A stretch of 64,000 nucleotides of DNA from Epiperipatus broadwayi. Taxonomy: Eukaryota > Onychophora > Udeonychophora > Euonychophora > Peripatidae. Under the pieces are notes generated by a model, which saw only the letters and a program-made list of their open reading frames with translations, did no database searches and was not told the origin of the DNA. The position numbers and the translations under genes are program-made. Shown here in pieces: positions 1-10,900 of this stretch. The stretch spans positions 746,001-810,000 of the forward strand of contig JAQFVV010012499.1 of assembly GCA_028023455.1 (NCBI GenBank), read 5' to 3'. Position 1 is the stretch's first letter, and each line of letters begins with the position of its first letter.

Positions 1-1846
1 AAGGATATACTGCAGCCAAAGGATAAATCCTATAATAAGTACTATTATCAGTTACATTATTTTTGGCTTCTTTTAAAATGTTATTAACAAATTGAACACA
101 TAAGCTTTCAATATTTCTGTCTTTTATGACCATAATAAATCATGTATATATAGTTTCAATTTTAATTATAACAACGTAAAAACATTGGAAACTGAAAGAA
201 ATAATAATAAAGAAAAATTAAAGAGGCGATGTTAATATATAAATATAAGCAAGATTTAATTAATAGGCAAGCAGCAAACATTAAGATCACAGAATTATGG
301 GAAAGTTGACATCATTGAATTATGGGAAAGCTGACATTTTAAAAGTGATAGTTGACAAAGCTACAAGTTAATTGAAAGCGCTTCTAAGTGACGGTTATAC
401 ATATATGTTTTATAAACTTTTGAGTACTATATTTTCAAATATTTATTTATAAATTTACACACATATATATATATTGTAACGTTTATTTATATACATTGCA
501 AATATATTGGCATTTGGTAAAAGCTAAAAAATAAAAGTAAATTTAGATTTTTTTTTTGACTAATTTTTTTTTTTTTTTTTTTAAAAAAAAGTACAATGAA
601 AGTTAAATTATTCTTTCGTTTTTTTTATGTAATTAGAAATAAAAGTTAGAATTGGAGAGAACAAAAGACACAAATTACCAATCTAGATAAGAGAAAGTAA
701 AAATATTTCAACTAATTAAAGATGGCAGAATTATGCTGAAAAAAATAAAGACTTTGTAACATAAATTTTATAAAGAATATATAAGATTATCAACGTATAA
801 TTTGACAAACAAAAGATATGCGCAGAAGTCTGAAAACTGGACCTCTAGTATAAAAAGGAGGGATTCAGTTGGAGGAATGTCTTGTTCATTGGTTTCTCTA
901 GTTGGTCTTGGATAACAATAATATATCCAAGATTGCTCTACCCTGAAGTAATTCAGCATGTCAGAGTGAACCGGAACTTCTGAAGACATCGTGCCTGAAG
1001 ATGTATACCAGAAAAGCTTTTGTGACTGACTAGGAGAATGGACCACAAGATCAACTAATAACCAAAGGCCATGAGCTTATTTTAACCCTGAAAAACTATG
1101 CATAGTTATCTATAACCATCATGAATTCACTAAAACTTACCGGTAAGTTATGCTTCATTATCCTGATTGTGACAAAAGCAACGTTTGCAAACAATTCTTA
1201 AAAATATGTTTAAACAATCCCGATAGAGACATTAAATTTCTTGTGCAAGAGAGATTCATTTTTAAGTAACTTTCTAGAAGAAATTTGGAAGTGAACTGTA
1301 ATTGTAAAATTGTTTTTTATTAATTGATTCATGTCTGATTTAAGTGTGTTCTCTCCAATTTATTTGATTAATAATTTCCTTTAAACATTTTTTATCTATT
1401 AGAATAAAAATATTTCTAATATCAATTTTCATTTGTGCATTAGTTATTATTTTTTATTATTAAATTTATTATTAGTTTAAGAAGATTTAAGAATGTAATT
1501 TACCTTTGCCAATATGTTTGAATAAGCCCAGGAATAATAATCTTCAAAAAATAATTCTCGTTATGGTGTGATGTAATACCGATTAGTTTAAAAATATCTT
1601 TTCTTTTTAATTTCGAGATACTATGTGATGGTTCAGTGGGTTCTTGTAGAACTCTGGTGCCTTTCAAATAAATTAAAAGCTGATGTCGTCGATAGCATAA
1701 TTCTCAACAATTACAAGACCGAGTTGATCAGGAAATATAGCTATGTTTTTAATAGAAATCGAAATACAACTTTCTTCTTTTTAACATAGCTTGATCAACT
1801 CACGCGCAATTTATATTAGCATGTAGAGGCCTAACAAAATGGAAAC

Positions 1847-1850
<4 letters not shown>
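1..1850. other. AT-rich region, no supported gene
   Basis: No gene is recognised. A 24-bp unit is duplicated in tandem at about 291-338. The stretch 830-1070 is less AT-rich than its surroundings and holds a 92-codon open frame on the minus strand (768-1046) with no recognisable domain, so I do not call it a gene. At 1713-1803 an imperfect stem-loop has GAGTTGATCA and AGCTATGTT on one side, and their complement, joined directly, on the other. Confidence 0.5.
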
Positions 1851-1880
<30 letters not shown>

Positions 1881-1953
1881 CAAATCAAAACTACCCCAAA
1901 TCCAATATTAAACCAGACCAGCATAAAAAATAATATTAAAACACAACCTAAGG

Positions 1954-1981
1954 TTTCACTGCTACAAGCAGACTTCTCAAG
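1954..1981 (-). ncRNA. Hammerhead-like hairpin in PLE A 3' region
   Basis: Read on the minus strand the segment gives TTGAGAAG, then a short hairpin (CTGC, loop, GCAG), then TGAAAC. This resembles the second half of a hammerhead core (CUGANGA - stem II - GAAA), but the first block is off consensus. Hammerhead motifs are known from the terminal repeats of Penelope-like elements. The related relic at 54819-54965 keeps GAGAAGTCT and GGAAAA. Treated as a degenerate motif. Confidence 0.35.
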
Positions 1982-2018
1982 TGTAAAGAACTACAAAAAC
2001 TACACAATATATATAATA

Positions 2019-2797
2019 TTAAAAACTACCCACAAATCCATTCACTTCCCATCCACCCTTAATATTAAAAGAACTCTTAAATAAGTTAATTGCTTCAGAA
2101 TAATAAATTTTCAATAATAAAGACTCTTTAATTCTTCTTTTGATTTCATTTCTCTCAAAGAAGACAACCTTAGCTCCATCAAAATCAATAATGAGGTCTG
2201 TATTTTTTTCATGGACATACAAAGCAGAACTAAGATACCTATTTTAACTCTACTTTTATGAACCTTTATTCTTTCATTTAAACTCAAACTACTCTGACCT
2301 ATGTAAACCTTCTTACAAAATAAACAAGGAATAAAATATACTACACCAGGAATAGTCTTTCTATCAAAAACTTCTTTTGTATTATTTAATAAATTATGCA
2401 ATGCAACACCCCTTTTCCAAGCAATTTTCTTATTTCCAAACAATTTACTATTTCTACACACAATTTTATAAGAAGACAATTTAAATGGCAAAGAAATAAA
2501 ATCATATTTTTCTTTAACCTTTACATCCTTACAAATATTACTATTAAATAAAATACTTTTAACAAATTTATCAGAGAATCCAACATTCAAGTAATCTTTA
2601 TAAAATTGATATTTCTGAAACAAAGCTACCCCACTAGAATTATTTAATTTAATAAATCTATGACAATAATTCCTTAAAGCAACTACTTTATGAGATACAG
2701 ACTGATAGCTATCAGGTTTAATTATAGATCTTAATTCTTTACTTTTAACTAAATGACTGCACAATAAACAATTAGTTTCTACATTTATAATCACCAA
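2019..2797 (-). pseudogene. PLE A RT thumb and GIY-YIG endonuclease, frameshifted
   Basis: This continues PLE A after the first frameshift. The first open piece (2111-2797) carries about 140 residues of RT thumb and linker, then the GIY-YIG nuclease: GVVYF at residues 151-155, a Cys pair (C158, C161) and VYIGQ at 164-168, with ERIKVHK following. The Cys pair before YIG is characteristic of Penelope-type endonucleases. A second frameshift near 2225 moves the C-terminal part into the piece 2019-2222, which contains the conserved NEIKRRIKE block with the probable catalytic Glu. The enzyme would nick DNA to prime reverse transcription. As it stands it cannot yield a full protein without two frame corrections. 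Confidence 0.85.
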
Positions 2798-2826
2798 AAG
2801 ACCTAAAAAATTTAACTTACCAAAAT

Positions 2827-3240
2827 CTAACCCCTCTCCTCTAACACAAATTTTATAGAAGGATCAAAACAATTAAACTCATTTACAAATTCCTTCAATT
2901 TATCATTTTCAACTGCAAATAAACAATCATCAACATATCTGACAAATAATTTTACATATAAACAATTCTTTTTAATAATAATTTCCTCTTCCATAAAACT
3001 AATATAAACTGAACATACTAAAGGAGAAATAATATAACCTATTATCCACCCTTCCTTAATCTTATAAAAATTACCTTTATAAGTAAAATACATAGAATCT
3101 TCCAATAACAAAAGCAAATCTTTAATTACCTTAATTTTATTTTTTGATAAAGAACTTTTCTTAATCAACACAGACAAAAGAACATCAATACTGCTTATCC
3201 TATTAACAGACTGATACATATTTTCAATATCTATATGCAT
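2827..3240 (-). pseudogene. PLE A reverse transcriptase palm fragment
   Basis: A 137-residue fragment of Penelope-type reverse transcriptase. Motif A is at the very start (DIENMYQSV, catalytic Asp at residue 4), motif B is degenerate (GWIIGYIISP around residues 64-73), and motif C is RYVDD with the two catalytic aspartates at residues 104-105. The spacing between motifs A and C nearly equals that of PLE C at 59.1-59.9 kb. The frame ends in the FVLEE segment typical of the region just after the palm, and the continuation is in another frame, so one frameshift lies near 2825. It starts at motif A because the element is truncated there, next to a (TA)n run at 3240-3252, and not because of a real initiation codon. 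Confidence 0.85.
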
Positions 3241-4084
3241 ATATATATATATGCATCATGCAAACTACTGTTTTAATTTACTAAATATTTTTAATTTTAT
3301 TAATTTCTTGGATCATTATGCATACCGTATGTGGGTGAATGGCATATATCTACAGCAAGGTCTGAATTGCAGGTCCCACAGAAGGTTAGTATAGATGGTG
3401 AAGCATGAAGCTCAATGATGATTAGACATTGATTGCTTCAATATTAGCTATAGTGAGTATATCTGGTTAAAATATTATTTATATTTCATAAGCTCCAATA
3501 GAACATCCTACTGTTGATATTTTTATTTTATTATTGTTATTAATATTTTTATCATTATTCATATTTTGTAAATAAGCATATTTTTATTTATTTAAATTAA
3601 TTTGATTCTCATGTTTTTGCATTTTCATATCTTCCCACGACTGGTCAATTAAGATTCACATATAAAATACTATATTTTATTGTATGGAATAATTTTTAGA
3701 ATTTTATTTTTATCATAGCTGAAAATATTTAAATTTATTAAATTAGCAAAAAAAATGTCATTAATTAAAGTATTATGATTTCTTACTTACAGTGTAGTTA
3801 GTCCAAATAACACATGCTCATTGTAAAAATAACATTAATTGCTTACACTTACTAATACACAGATATCTTAAAACTTACATAAAATTATTATAATAGGATA
3901 AAGTTGGGGCAATAAAAGACCTTTGTCATCCTGTTGCATCTATTAAAAGTTTATTTATATTATCTATTTAAAACCACTTGAGAAAATCAATTAAGCTGTT
4001 TTTTGAGGTTCATGTGTTTATTTCATAACAAATTAGTGATATTTAATAATTCTTTGTTCCCTTTGAAATCGTTTTTATACTTTT
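3241..4084. other. AT-rich spacer, nothing recognised
   Basis: Between PLE A and the PLE B foldback I see no open frame with a recognisable domain and no strong repeat. It starts with a short (TA)n run and is otherwise ordinary AT-rich sequence. Confidence 0.5.
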
Positions 4085-4247
4085 GCATTATATATATATA
4101 AGACATATTTTGTGGGTTCATCTCTGTTAAAAAATTTTGAAATATTAATATACAAACATTTTGACTTGGTCACACAAGTCATCCACTGGGTGATAAAAGG
4201 TAAAAAGATGGTTGTAGAGATGCTAAAATCACTGATTTGAATAAATG

Positions 4248-4739
4248 TTAAAGTTCCACCAATAGCAAAAATGTTAAATTTAAGAATGTTTTTTTAACAA
4301 AATCTTTCCAAATACAAGGAAGTTTGCCTATATTATCTTGCTTATTGATACAATCTGGCCTTTTAAGTATCTCAATGGCTTCTCTAATTTTGCATTGGTA
4401 GAAATTAACACATCTGGATATGATCCTGGTACTAGAAAAATCAAGTTTATGACCTGAACCTATAGTATGGAATGAGAGTGCTGATGATGAGTATTGTTTA
4501 AGTGCATTAGCATACTCATCTCTCCTAACACTGACATGATGATTACTCACACCCATGTAAGAAGCTTTACAATTTTTAGATGAGATTTGATAAACACCAT
4601 GATATTCAAGAGGGATTGAATCCTTAGGCTTGGTTATTATATTGCTGATCTTTTGATGAGTAGAAAATGCTGTATCTATATTATAGCATTTTAATATAAT
4701 CCAATACTGTCTGTTGTTCCTTTTACATATGGAACACAA
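4248..4739 (-). pseudogene. PLE B GIY-YIG endonuclease (minus copy)
   Basis: The downstream half of the same element, in the same phase as the RT piece but separated from it by stops at 4740-4907. HGVYQISSKNC at residues 47-57 and SYMG at 60-63 are the GIY and YIG elements, with a Cys just before YIG; VRRDEY follows, then conserved His residues (H91, H97), and KIREAIEI with the probable metal-binding Glu at 120. The frame reads about 40 further residues past this Glu. The domain looks complete in layout but is detached from its RT by frameshifts, so the copy is inactive. Confidence 0.85.
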
Positions 4740-4907
4740 ATCCTAATAGCTGATTTATCATCTTTTTTGTTTTCTATTTTGTCCATTATGGGCTTGAAAA
4801 TAGTTTTTTTATAAATTTATAATTATAACTATTTGCTAATAAAACACTATTAATATGATTTATTTCTTCTTTCAGATGTGATTTATCTGAAAGGTTAATT
4901 GCTCTAT

Positions 4908-5282
4908 TTAAAAGAGTTTTTTGGCTACAGAAACTATCTGAGTTGGGTAATGATGAGAATGTAAATGTAAATATCTGTCCATGTGTGTATTCTTTCTATA
5001 AATCAAAAAAGATAAACTATTAGGTGTTCTGGTGTATAGAACATCAAGAGAAGGGAGTTTTCCATCAGTCTCTGTCTCCATTGTAAATTTAATATGAGAA
5101 TGCATATTATTTAAATGTAATAAAAAATCATCTAATTTATATTTTCCATGTTGCCATATGACAAAAGTGTCATCTATGTATCTGAGCCAAATAAGATGTT
5201 TTAAGGATGATGATTCTAAAGCACAATTTTCTATATTTTCCACAAATACATCAGCTATTACTCCTGAGATAGGTGAGTCCAT
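4908..5282 (-). pseudogene. PLE B reverse transcriptase palm fragment (minus copy)
   Basis: A 124-residue piece of Penelope-type RT. It begins in motif B (MDSPISGVIAD, equivalent to the family's MGSPIS) and has motif C as RYIDDTFVIW, with aspartates at residues 37-38. A block follows that is strongly conserved in this PLE group: FTMETETDGKLPSLDVL, then YRKNTHMDRYLHL. It stops at AKKLF because of an inserted base relative to the plus-strand copy, which reads on in the same region. Motif A and upstream RT are absent at the foldback junction. The family is clearly different from PLE A and PLE C (YIDDTFV against YVDDC and YVDDI). Confidence 0.88.
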
Positions 5283-5432
5283 AGGAGTACCAAAAACTTG
5301 TCTGTGATGCTGTCCATTATTCTATGAGCTCACCTATCTCAGGGGTAATAGCTGATTTATTCATGGAAAATATAGAAACTTGTGTTTTAGAATCATCATC
5401 TTTAAAATCTCTCATTTGGCTCAGTTACATAG

Positions 5433-5984
5433 ATGATACTTTTGTCATATGGCAACATGAAAAAAAAAATTAGATGTTTTTTCTTACATTTAAATAATAT
5501 GCATCCTCCTATTCAATTTACAATGGAAGCACAGTCTGATGGAAAATTCCCTTTTCTTGATGTTCTAGTCACCAGAATACCAAATAGTTTATCTTTTTCG
5601 ATTTACAGAAAGAATACACACACAGACAGATATTTACATTTCCATTCTCATCATCACCCAACTCAGATAGTTTCTATAGCCAAAACTCTTTTAAATATAG
5701 CAATTAACCTTTCAAATGAGACACATCTGAAAGAAGAAATAAATCATATTAATAGTGTTTTATTAGCAAATAGTTATAATTATAAATTTATAAAAAAAAA
5801 AGTGTTATTGCAAGCCCAAAATGGACAAAATAGGAAACAGAAAGATGATAAATCAGTTATTAGGATTTGTGTTTCATATGTAAAAGGAACTACAGACAGT
5901 ATTGGATGTATATTAAAACACTATAATATAGATACAGCATTTTCTATTCATCAAAAGATCAGCAATATAATAACCAAGCCTTAA
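5433..5984 (+). pseudogene. PLE B RT/linker fragment (plus copy)
   Basis: The mirror copy of PLE B. The RT palm just upstream (about 5322-5470) reads SPISGVIAD and SYIDDTFVIW in another frame, and a run of ten A's at 5460-5469 breaks it. After that the frame holds the QFTMEAQSDGKFPFLDVL and YRKNTHTDRYLHF blocks and a long linker ending at ISNIITKP, where a stop replaces the KD that the minus copy reads. The beginning of the GIY-YIG domain is still visible at about 6010-6060 (CKASYLGMS), but a deletion then removes most of it before the 3' terminus. Confidence 0.82.
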
Positions 5985-6117
5985 GATTCAATCCCTCTTG
6001 AATCTCATGGGGTGTTTATCAAATCTCGTAAAAATTGTAAAGCTTCTTACCTAGGTATGAGTAATTATCAGGTCAGAGTTAGGAGAGTTGAGCCTCTACA
6101 ACTGTCCTTCTACCTTT

Positions 6118-6165
6118 TATCACCCAGTGGATGACTTGTGTGACCAAGTTGAAATGTCGTATGTT
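6118..6165 (+). ncRNA. Hammerhead-like 3' motif of PLE B
   Basis: The plus copy reads TGGATGA, a hairpin (CTTG, loop TGTGAC, CAAG), then TTGAAATGTC. The minus copy at 4150-4190 has the same hairpin followed by TCAAAATGTT. Comparing them suggests an ancestor with TCGAAATGTC, in which CpG decay hit opposite strands. GATGA, GAAA and a GTC triplet are hammerhead core elements, but the first block lacks the leading CT, so this is a degenerate motif at best. Confidence 0.4.
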
Positions 6166-6476
6166 AATATTTAGGTTTTTTTTTACACAGATGAACCCAC
6201 AAAATATGTCTTTTATATATGCAACCCGTGAAAATCTTCGTTTCAACTTATATATATGAAAATTATTTAATGGATAGGAGCCCCATTATATTAATTAAAT
6301 TAAAACCATAGCTAAGCTGCATTAAAGTGCAACAACCTACTTCAGTCTACAGAATCATATTGTACTTTAATATACCTTAGATGTGGTTTTAACTTAATTA
6401 ATATAACAGAGTTTCCATTTATTAAATAATTTACAGCTATATTCTGTTAATATTAAATTTATATATATATATATAC

Positions 6477-6880
6477 AAAACTTAGTGGGATTATAAGGGA
6501 TTTGAACTCAGATTTTTAACCTCTCCAATCATTTATCTTTTTCACATGTATGTGATCATATGTATGATTGTATAAAATAAGTGGATAGCTATAAAGAGCT
6601 TCAATTCTGAGTTCAAGTCACATCTAATTACATTAAATTTAGTACAAATAATCTACATTTATTTAAATATTACATATTCAGCATGTATTCTGCTCATTAC
6701 TCTTCTGTATATTTAATTGAACATATTAAAGTCCTATAGGTGAGGGATCATGGGTATGACAATAACATTAGCATCAACAAGGGCTTTCAGTGTTCCATCT
6801 TGAGTTTGTCAATGATATGGATAGCTGGAGAGTTGGAGGGTGGAGAAGATTGAAGCTTGTTTCTAAAAGCTTGAAGATTT
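6477..6880 (+). repeat. Diverged copy of the tRNA-like hammerhead repeat family
   Basis: From about 6520 the plus strand matches, with many differences, the repeat unit of the 45.2-46.2-kb array. Shared parts are the start after the ribozyme cleavage point (CCAATCATTTATCTTTTTC), a tRNA-like B box (GAGTTCAAGTC), the TATTCTGC/CATTACTCTTCTGTAT block and the 3' part (GAGAGTTGGAGG, GATTGAAGC). A minus-strand fragment with its own B box (complement of 6498-6510) sits immediately to the left, so the copy is probably half of an old inverted pair. No ribozyme core survives here. Confidence 0.6.
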
Positions 6881-7705
6881 GCTAGAATAATACAAATTAG
6901 CAGGTGAATAATCAAAATTAATAACTTTTTAATGCTTTTATAACCTATACCTCATATTTATTCATTTTAATCATTAACAGTACAGCTGAATATGAAGTGT
7001 ATGTATGTGTGGATAGAAAAGAAAAGAATGTGTTTGTATGTGTATGTGTTTTTGCATCAACTGTTTTATAATTTCAATTATAATTATAAAAATTATAAAT
7101 CAAATAGTAATAATAATAATGAAAAAAAAAAGTGATATATTTTGGTTTTAACCCTTAGTGATTGACCACAACGCAGATAGAATGTACATATGCAGTAGCT
7201 CATACTACTTTTAAAGAAATAGTAGTTTTATATAAATATTTTAAATTTTAATTTTAATTATAAACATTATTTACAATGTGTAATAAAATGTTTATATAAA
7301 AAATGTAAAAAATATAGACATAAAATTACAAAAATTAAGAAATAAAATTAGTCTTGTTTAAACAGATTCAGTTGATTGCTTTCTTATAATCAGTTATTAT
7401 AATGCAATAAATATGTTTTTATTACTATTATTGTTACTAGTGACAACAAGTTTTTATCATATTTGTTTTAAAAAGTAGAAAGAATAGAGATAACAAATTA
7501 TTTTACATTAAATGCTTTTTTGACTGTTCAAGCACAATTGGAGTTTTTAGATTTAACTAGAAATAAAAGTATGAGGTGTCCATAAATTAATTAAGTCAAT
7601 CCTTTGTTATAAAAAAAATAGAGATTTATGTAATTAATCTTTGGACTCCCAAGTTTTTATTTCTGCCAACAAACTACAGAATTTATTTTATATTCGACAT
7701 CTTGT
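6881..7705. other. AT-rich spacer, nothing recognised
   Basis: No gene or strong repeat seen; only short TG- and TAA-type simple sequence near 7000-7130. Confidence 0.5.
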
Positions 7706-7943
7706 CTTTTATATCACTCTTAAATTATTAATTATTCTAACAAGTCTATAACACACAACATAGGTTAAATATCTCAGTTACATTATGAAATAAAACTAAA
7801 ATCTTGGCATTTTACCTTAAAATGCTTTATATCTCTCTTAAACTATTAATTAATCTAATAAGTCTATAACATACAACATAGGTTAAATATTTCAATTACA
7901 TTATAAAATAAATCTAAAATCTTGGCATTTTTACTTTAAAATG
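7706..7943. repeat. Tandem duplication, about 118-bp unit, two copies
   Basis: Unit 1 (about 7706-7823) and unit 2 (about 7824-7943) share CAACATAGGTTAAATAT, AAAATCTTGGCATTTT and flanking sequence with roughly a dozen differences. The units are non-coding. Confidence 0.75.
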
Positions 7944-10900
7944 CACATTAACTAAAATAAGGGGGTTGAACTTAAAAATAAACACAAAATAAGATTAAAT
8001 TATACTTTGCAAAATGGAAATAATTCTATCAATTAGCTATGTTTTATCTTTGCAAAATAGAAATGAATAATGCTATTAATTAATTATGATTTGTCTTCTT
8101 TTGCTTGCTTATACCAGTAATGATTAAATATTATGGAAGCTGATGATATGAAATTTAAAATGATAAATGCAAAATGATTGAAGTTATGCATTAATGATGG
8201 ATTTTTTTATAACTGTTAAATTAGTACTTTATATCTGTGTCTGCATTATGCTGTGTGTCATAAAATAAATAATTAATACTAATCAATCCAATCAGTTTAC
8301 TTATGACTGTGTAAATAAATCATAATTCAGACAATGACAATGGATCAAACAAGCTTCAGCACTAATTCTAACACAGCTCTTTTATGAGAAAATCAATTCT
8401 ACTTTTATTCTTTTTATCAATAACTTAGCTGGCACATGGCTATGAGTAAGATGAAAGCATTCTATAAGCACATGGGATAAAGGATTTACACAATTCTAAT
8501 TTCATAACTAACATGACAATAACTCCCAAGTCTACTTCTGAGACTACATAACTGGTGGGAATAAATCTCATCACCAAACTAATCAGGGAGATAAAATACT
8601 GGGCTTCACATGGCCTAATTCATAATATCAAATATCAAAATGGAGGATTCAATCCACTCCTATCAAAAATTCTATAACAAAGGGATTTTATCTCATCCCA
8701 TAAAATATACTAGGCAATCTGCCATATCAAATATTAATATAACAAGAAAAAGAGATTATTCGATCCCACAAGACACAATAAAACATCATTAACTTTTACT
8801 ACAAATAGCCACTAAACACTTTTCTTATCAAACATAATAAAGAACAATAAATTCATGCTTAAACAAATTCTAATCTTTCAAATTTGAATAGTCAATTCCC
8901 ATCCTCTGAAAACGATATACTTTATATCATCTTACTTGCAAATTACACATTATAATAGTTGAGTTTTTACAATATACACACATATACAAGCATAATAATA
9001 ATACAGACAATTCAAATCCCAATAGGTAAAGAACTACTTTAAAATATTAATTACTAACTTTAAATGCAAAATGGGTAAACATTTCATATCTGATATAATA
9101 TTTATAACTTAAAGCATATTAATTACGGTTGCGAAATAAGGCAATAATTTCTATTGGCAAGATAAGACAAAATAATCTTTTTATAGTGCATTTATATTAG
9201 CACATTTCCAAAGCAAAAGTTTGACTTAGATAAATAATGAAGCTTTATGTTCTAGGTTAAATAATTATTGAAAATAATGATTTTCTAATCTATTAAAAAA
9301 AATGCAAAGATATATTATAGATTTTATGTAATGAAACTCTTTTAAAATAATTGTTTACCCCTTTTAACCTTCAATGGACAACTCCATTTTACCAAGCACG
9401 TATGTTTATATACGGCACATGATAAAGCTTATACTAAAATAATAATAATAAATACCTTGTACAATATTCCCTTAATATTGTACATTTAGGAGACATTCTT
9501 GGAGACATAATAAATATAATAATAAAAATAATAAAATCATAAAACAACCCTTAAACTATTTACATACTAATTACGATTAAATAATAAATAAATAAAGTTC
9601 CTTTGTTTTTTTCTTCTGGGTTGAAAACGAAAGTTTATTACAGTTTATACATGACATCCCTTGGTCATGTCTTGAATAATAATAATAATGATAAGCACAC
9701 AGAGATAAATATTGACAAAAACTACATGTTCCTGCAGGAAAACAAATAACAATATTATTTTGACTCCAGTATTCAATTTTCTTAGCTGAGCTAATGAAAT
9801 AGCTATTAATGTTAAATAAAAGAAGTAGTAATTCACATTTCATTCATAAAATATATTAGCCACTTATTTCATGTTTCTTGTCTTTTTTTCAGAGCCATTC
9901 ATAAAACGTATACAATTATTTGAACTGATAACATTTATTTAACTTTCCGTGGGCTGGTTGGCAATATTCTGTATAAGAAATTCCACTGCAAATAAGAGGA
10001 CAATTAATGCAATAAAAGTCATATTCCGTTTCATCATTTTTCTAAAACCATTTCTTATAGTATTTGGTAAAGATAATTAAATACTTAGTTGAATTATACA
10101 TTTAATTTTATTTTCTAATAGGCAAAAAAAATTATAAATAGTCAGGCAAGTATTTCAATAAAATGATAATAAAATAAATGATTCCTATGCATTTTTTTAA
10201 ACTTTTTCTTTTATAACTAGCACAAAATCTATCATAAAGAGTTCTTGAGAGACTTAATAATAGTTCACATATTTTTCTGACATAATGAATATATGCACAT
10301 GTTGCAGTTGTTCCCTTAATACTATCATTAAAATTTAAGAATAATAATTTTGAAAAATAAACAAACATTCTTTTGTTTTCTTCACAAGTAGGAATAAAAT
10401 TTAAATAAAATGCTTTTGAAATATAATTACGTACTTCCATCCCATTCTTCTTCTTACTAATTCATTTTAACTACGTTATAATGTAAATACACACTCGTGC
10501 ATTTAAAATAAAGATTGAGAATTTTGAAACTGTCAATTAAGAATAAAATCAATGTACCATTATGTTGTTCACATGATTATCATCCTGAAACTTTTAGTAC
10601 TTTAAAAATTCAACTTGGCTTTTTTTTTTTGGAAAAATAGGCTTTTAATAAAACTGCACTATCAAGCTTTGTTTGAATAATAATTTGGAGTTCTATCAGC
10701 AGAGAGTTTGATAGTAGTTTTCTTTGGTAGTTCTTTCTAGTAGTAGTCTTTGGTAGTAGTCTTCAGGTAGTAGTCCCCTTTAGAATTCTAACTAACCCTT
10801 TTATAGCCCTCAAAAAAAATTACCCAGCATTTATTCTTCCAATCTAAAGTCATTTGAAAGTTCAAAGGTCATCAGACAGAGACTAAGAATTAATTTATGC

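Larger units (their letters stand above)
1850..3240 (-). mobile_element. Penelope-like element PLE A, 5'-truncated and decayed
   Basis: A minus-strand Penelope-like retroelement, the class that joins a telomerase-related reverse transcriptase to a GIY-YIG endonuclease. Reading down from 3240 there is the RT palm from motif A onward, then the GIY-YIG domain, then about 150 bp of 3' sequence ending in a (TA)n run at 1851-1880. Everything upstream of motif A (RT fingers, 5' terminal repeat) is missing, so the copy is 5'-truncated, as is usual for target-primed insertions. Two frameshifts (near 2825 and 2225) break the frame. A smaller relic of the same family lies at 54819-54965. The order of domains and the catalytic motifs make the family assignment firm; the exact ends are uncertain. 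Confidence 0.85.
4085..6215. repeat. Foldback of two PLE B copies, head to head
   Basis: The minus-strand copy (about 4085-5316) and the plus-strand copy (about 5322-6215) are inverted copies of one element, abutting at the same RT position (the PMxSPIS segment of the palm). The outer ends match too: GTGATAAAAGG and the hairpin near 4150-4195 are mirrored at 6115-6165. The plus arm is roughly 300 bp shorter because most of its endonuclease is deleted. The arms differ at many single bases, so this is not a fresh duplication. Confidence 0.85.

Noticed and set aside
768-1046. 92-codon minus-strand frame
   Set aside because: Less AT-rich region, but no domain or homologous copy in the window; left as unassigned sequence.
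8136-8152. CTGATGA followed by GAAA near 8.14 kb
   Set aside because: Only three bases separate the two blocks, so no stem II can form.
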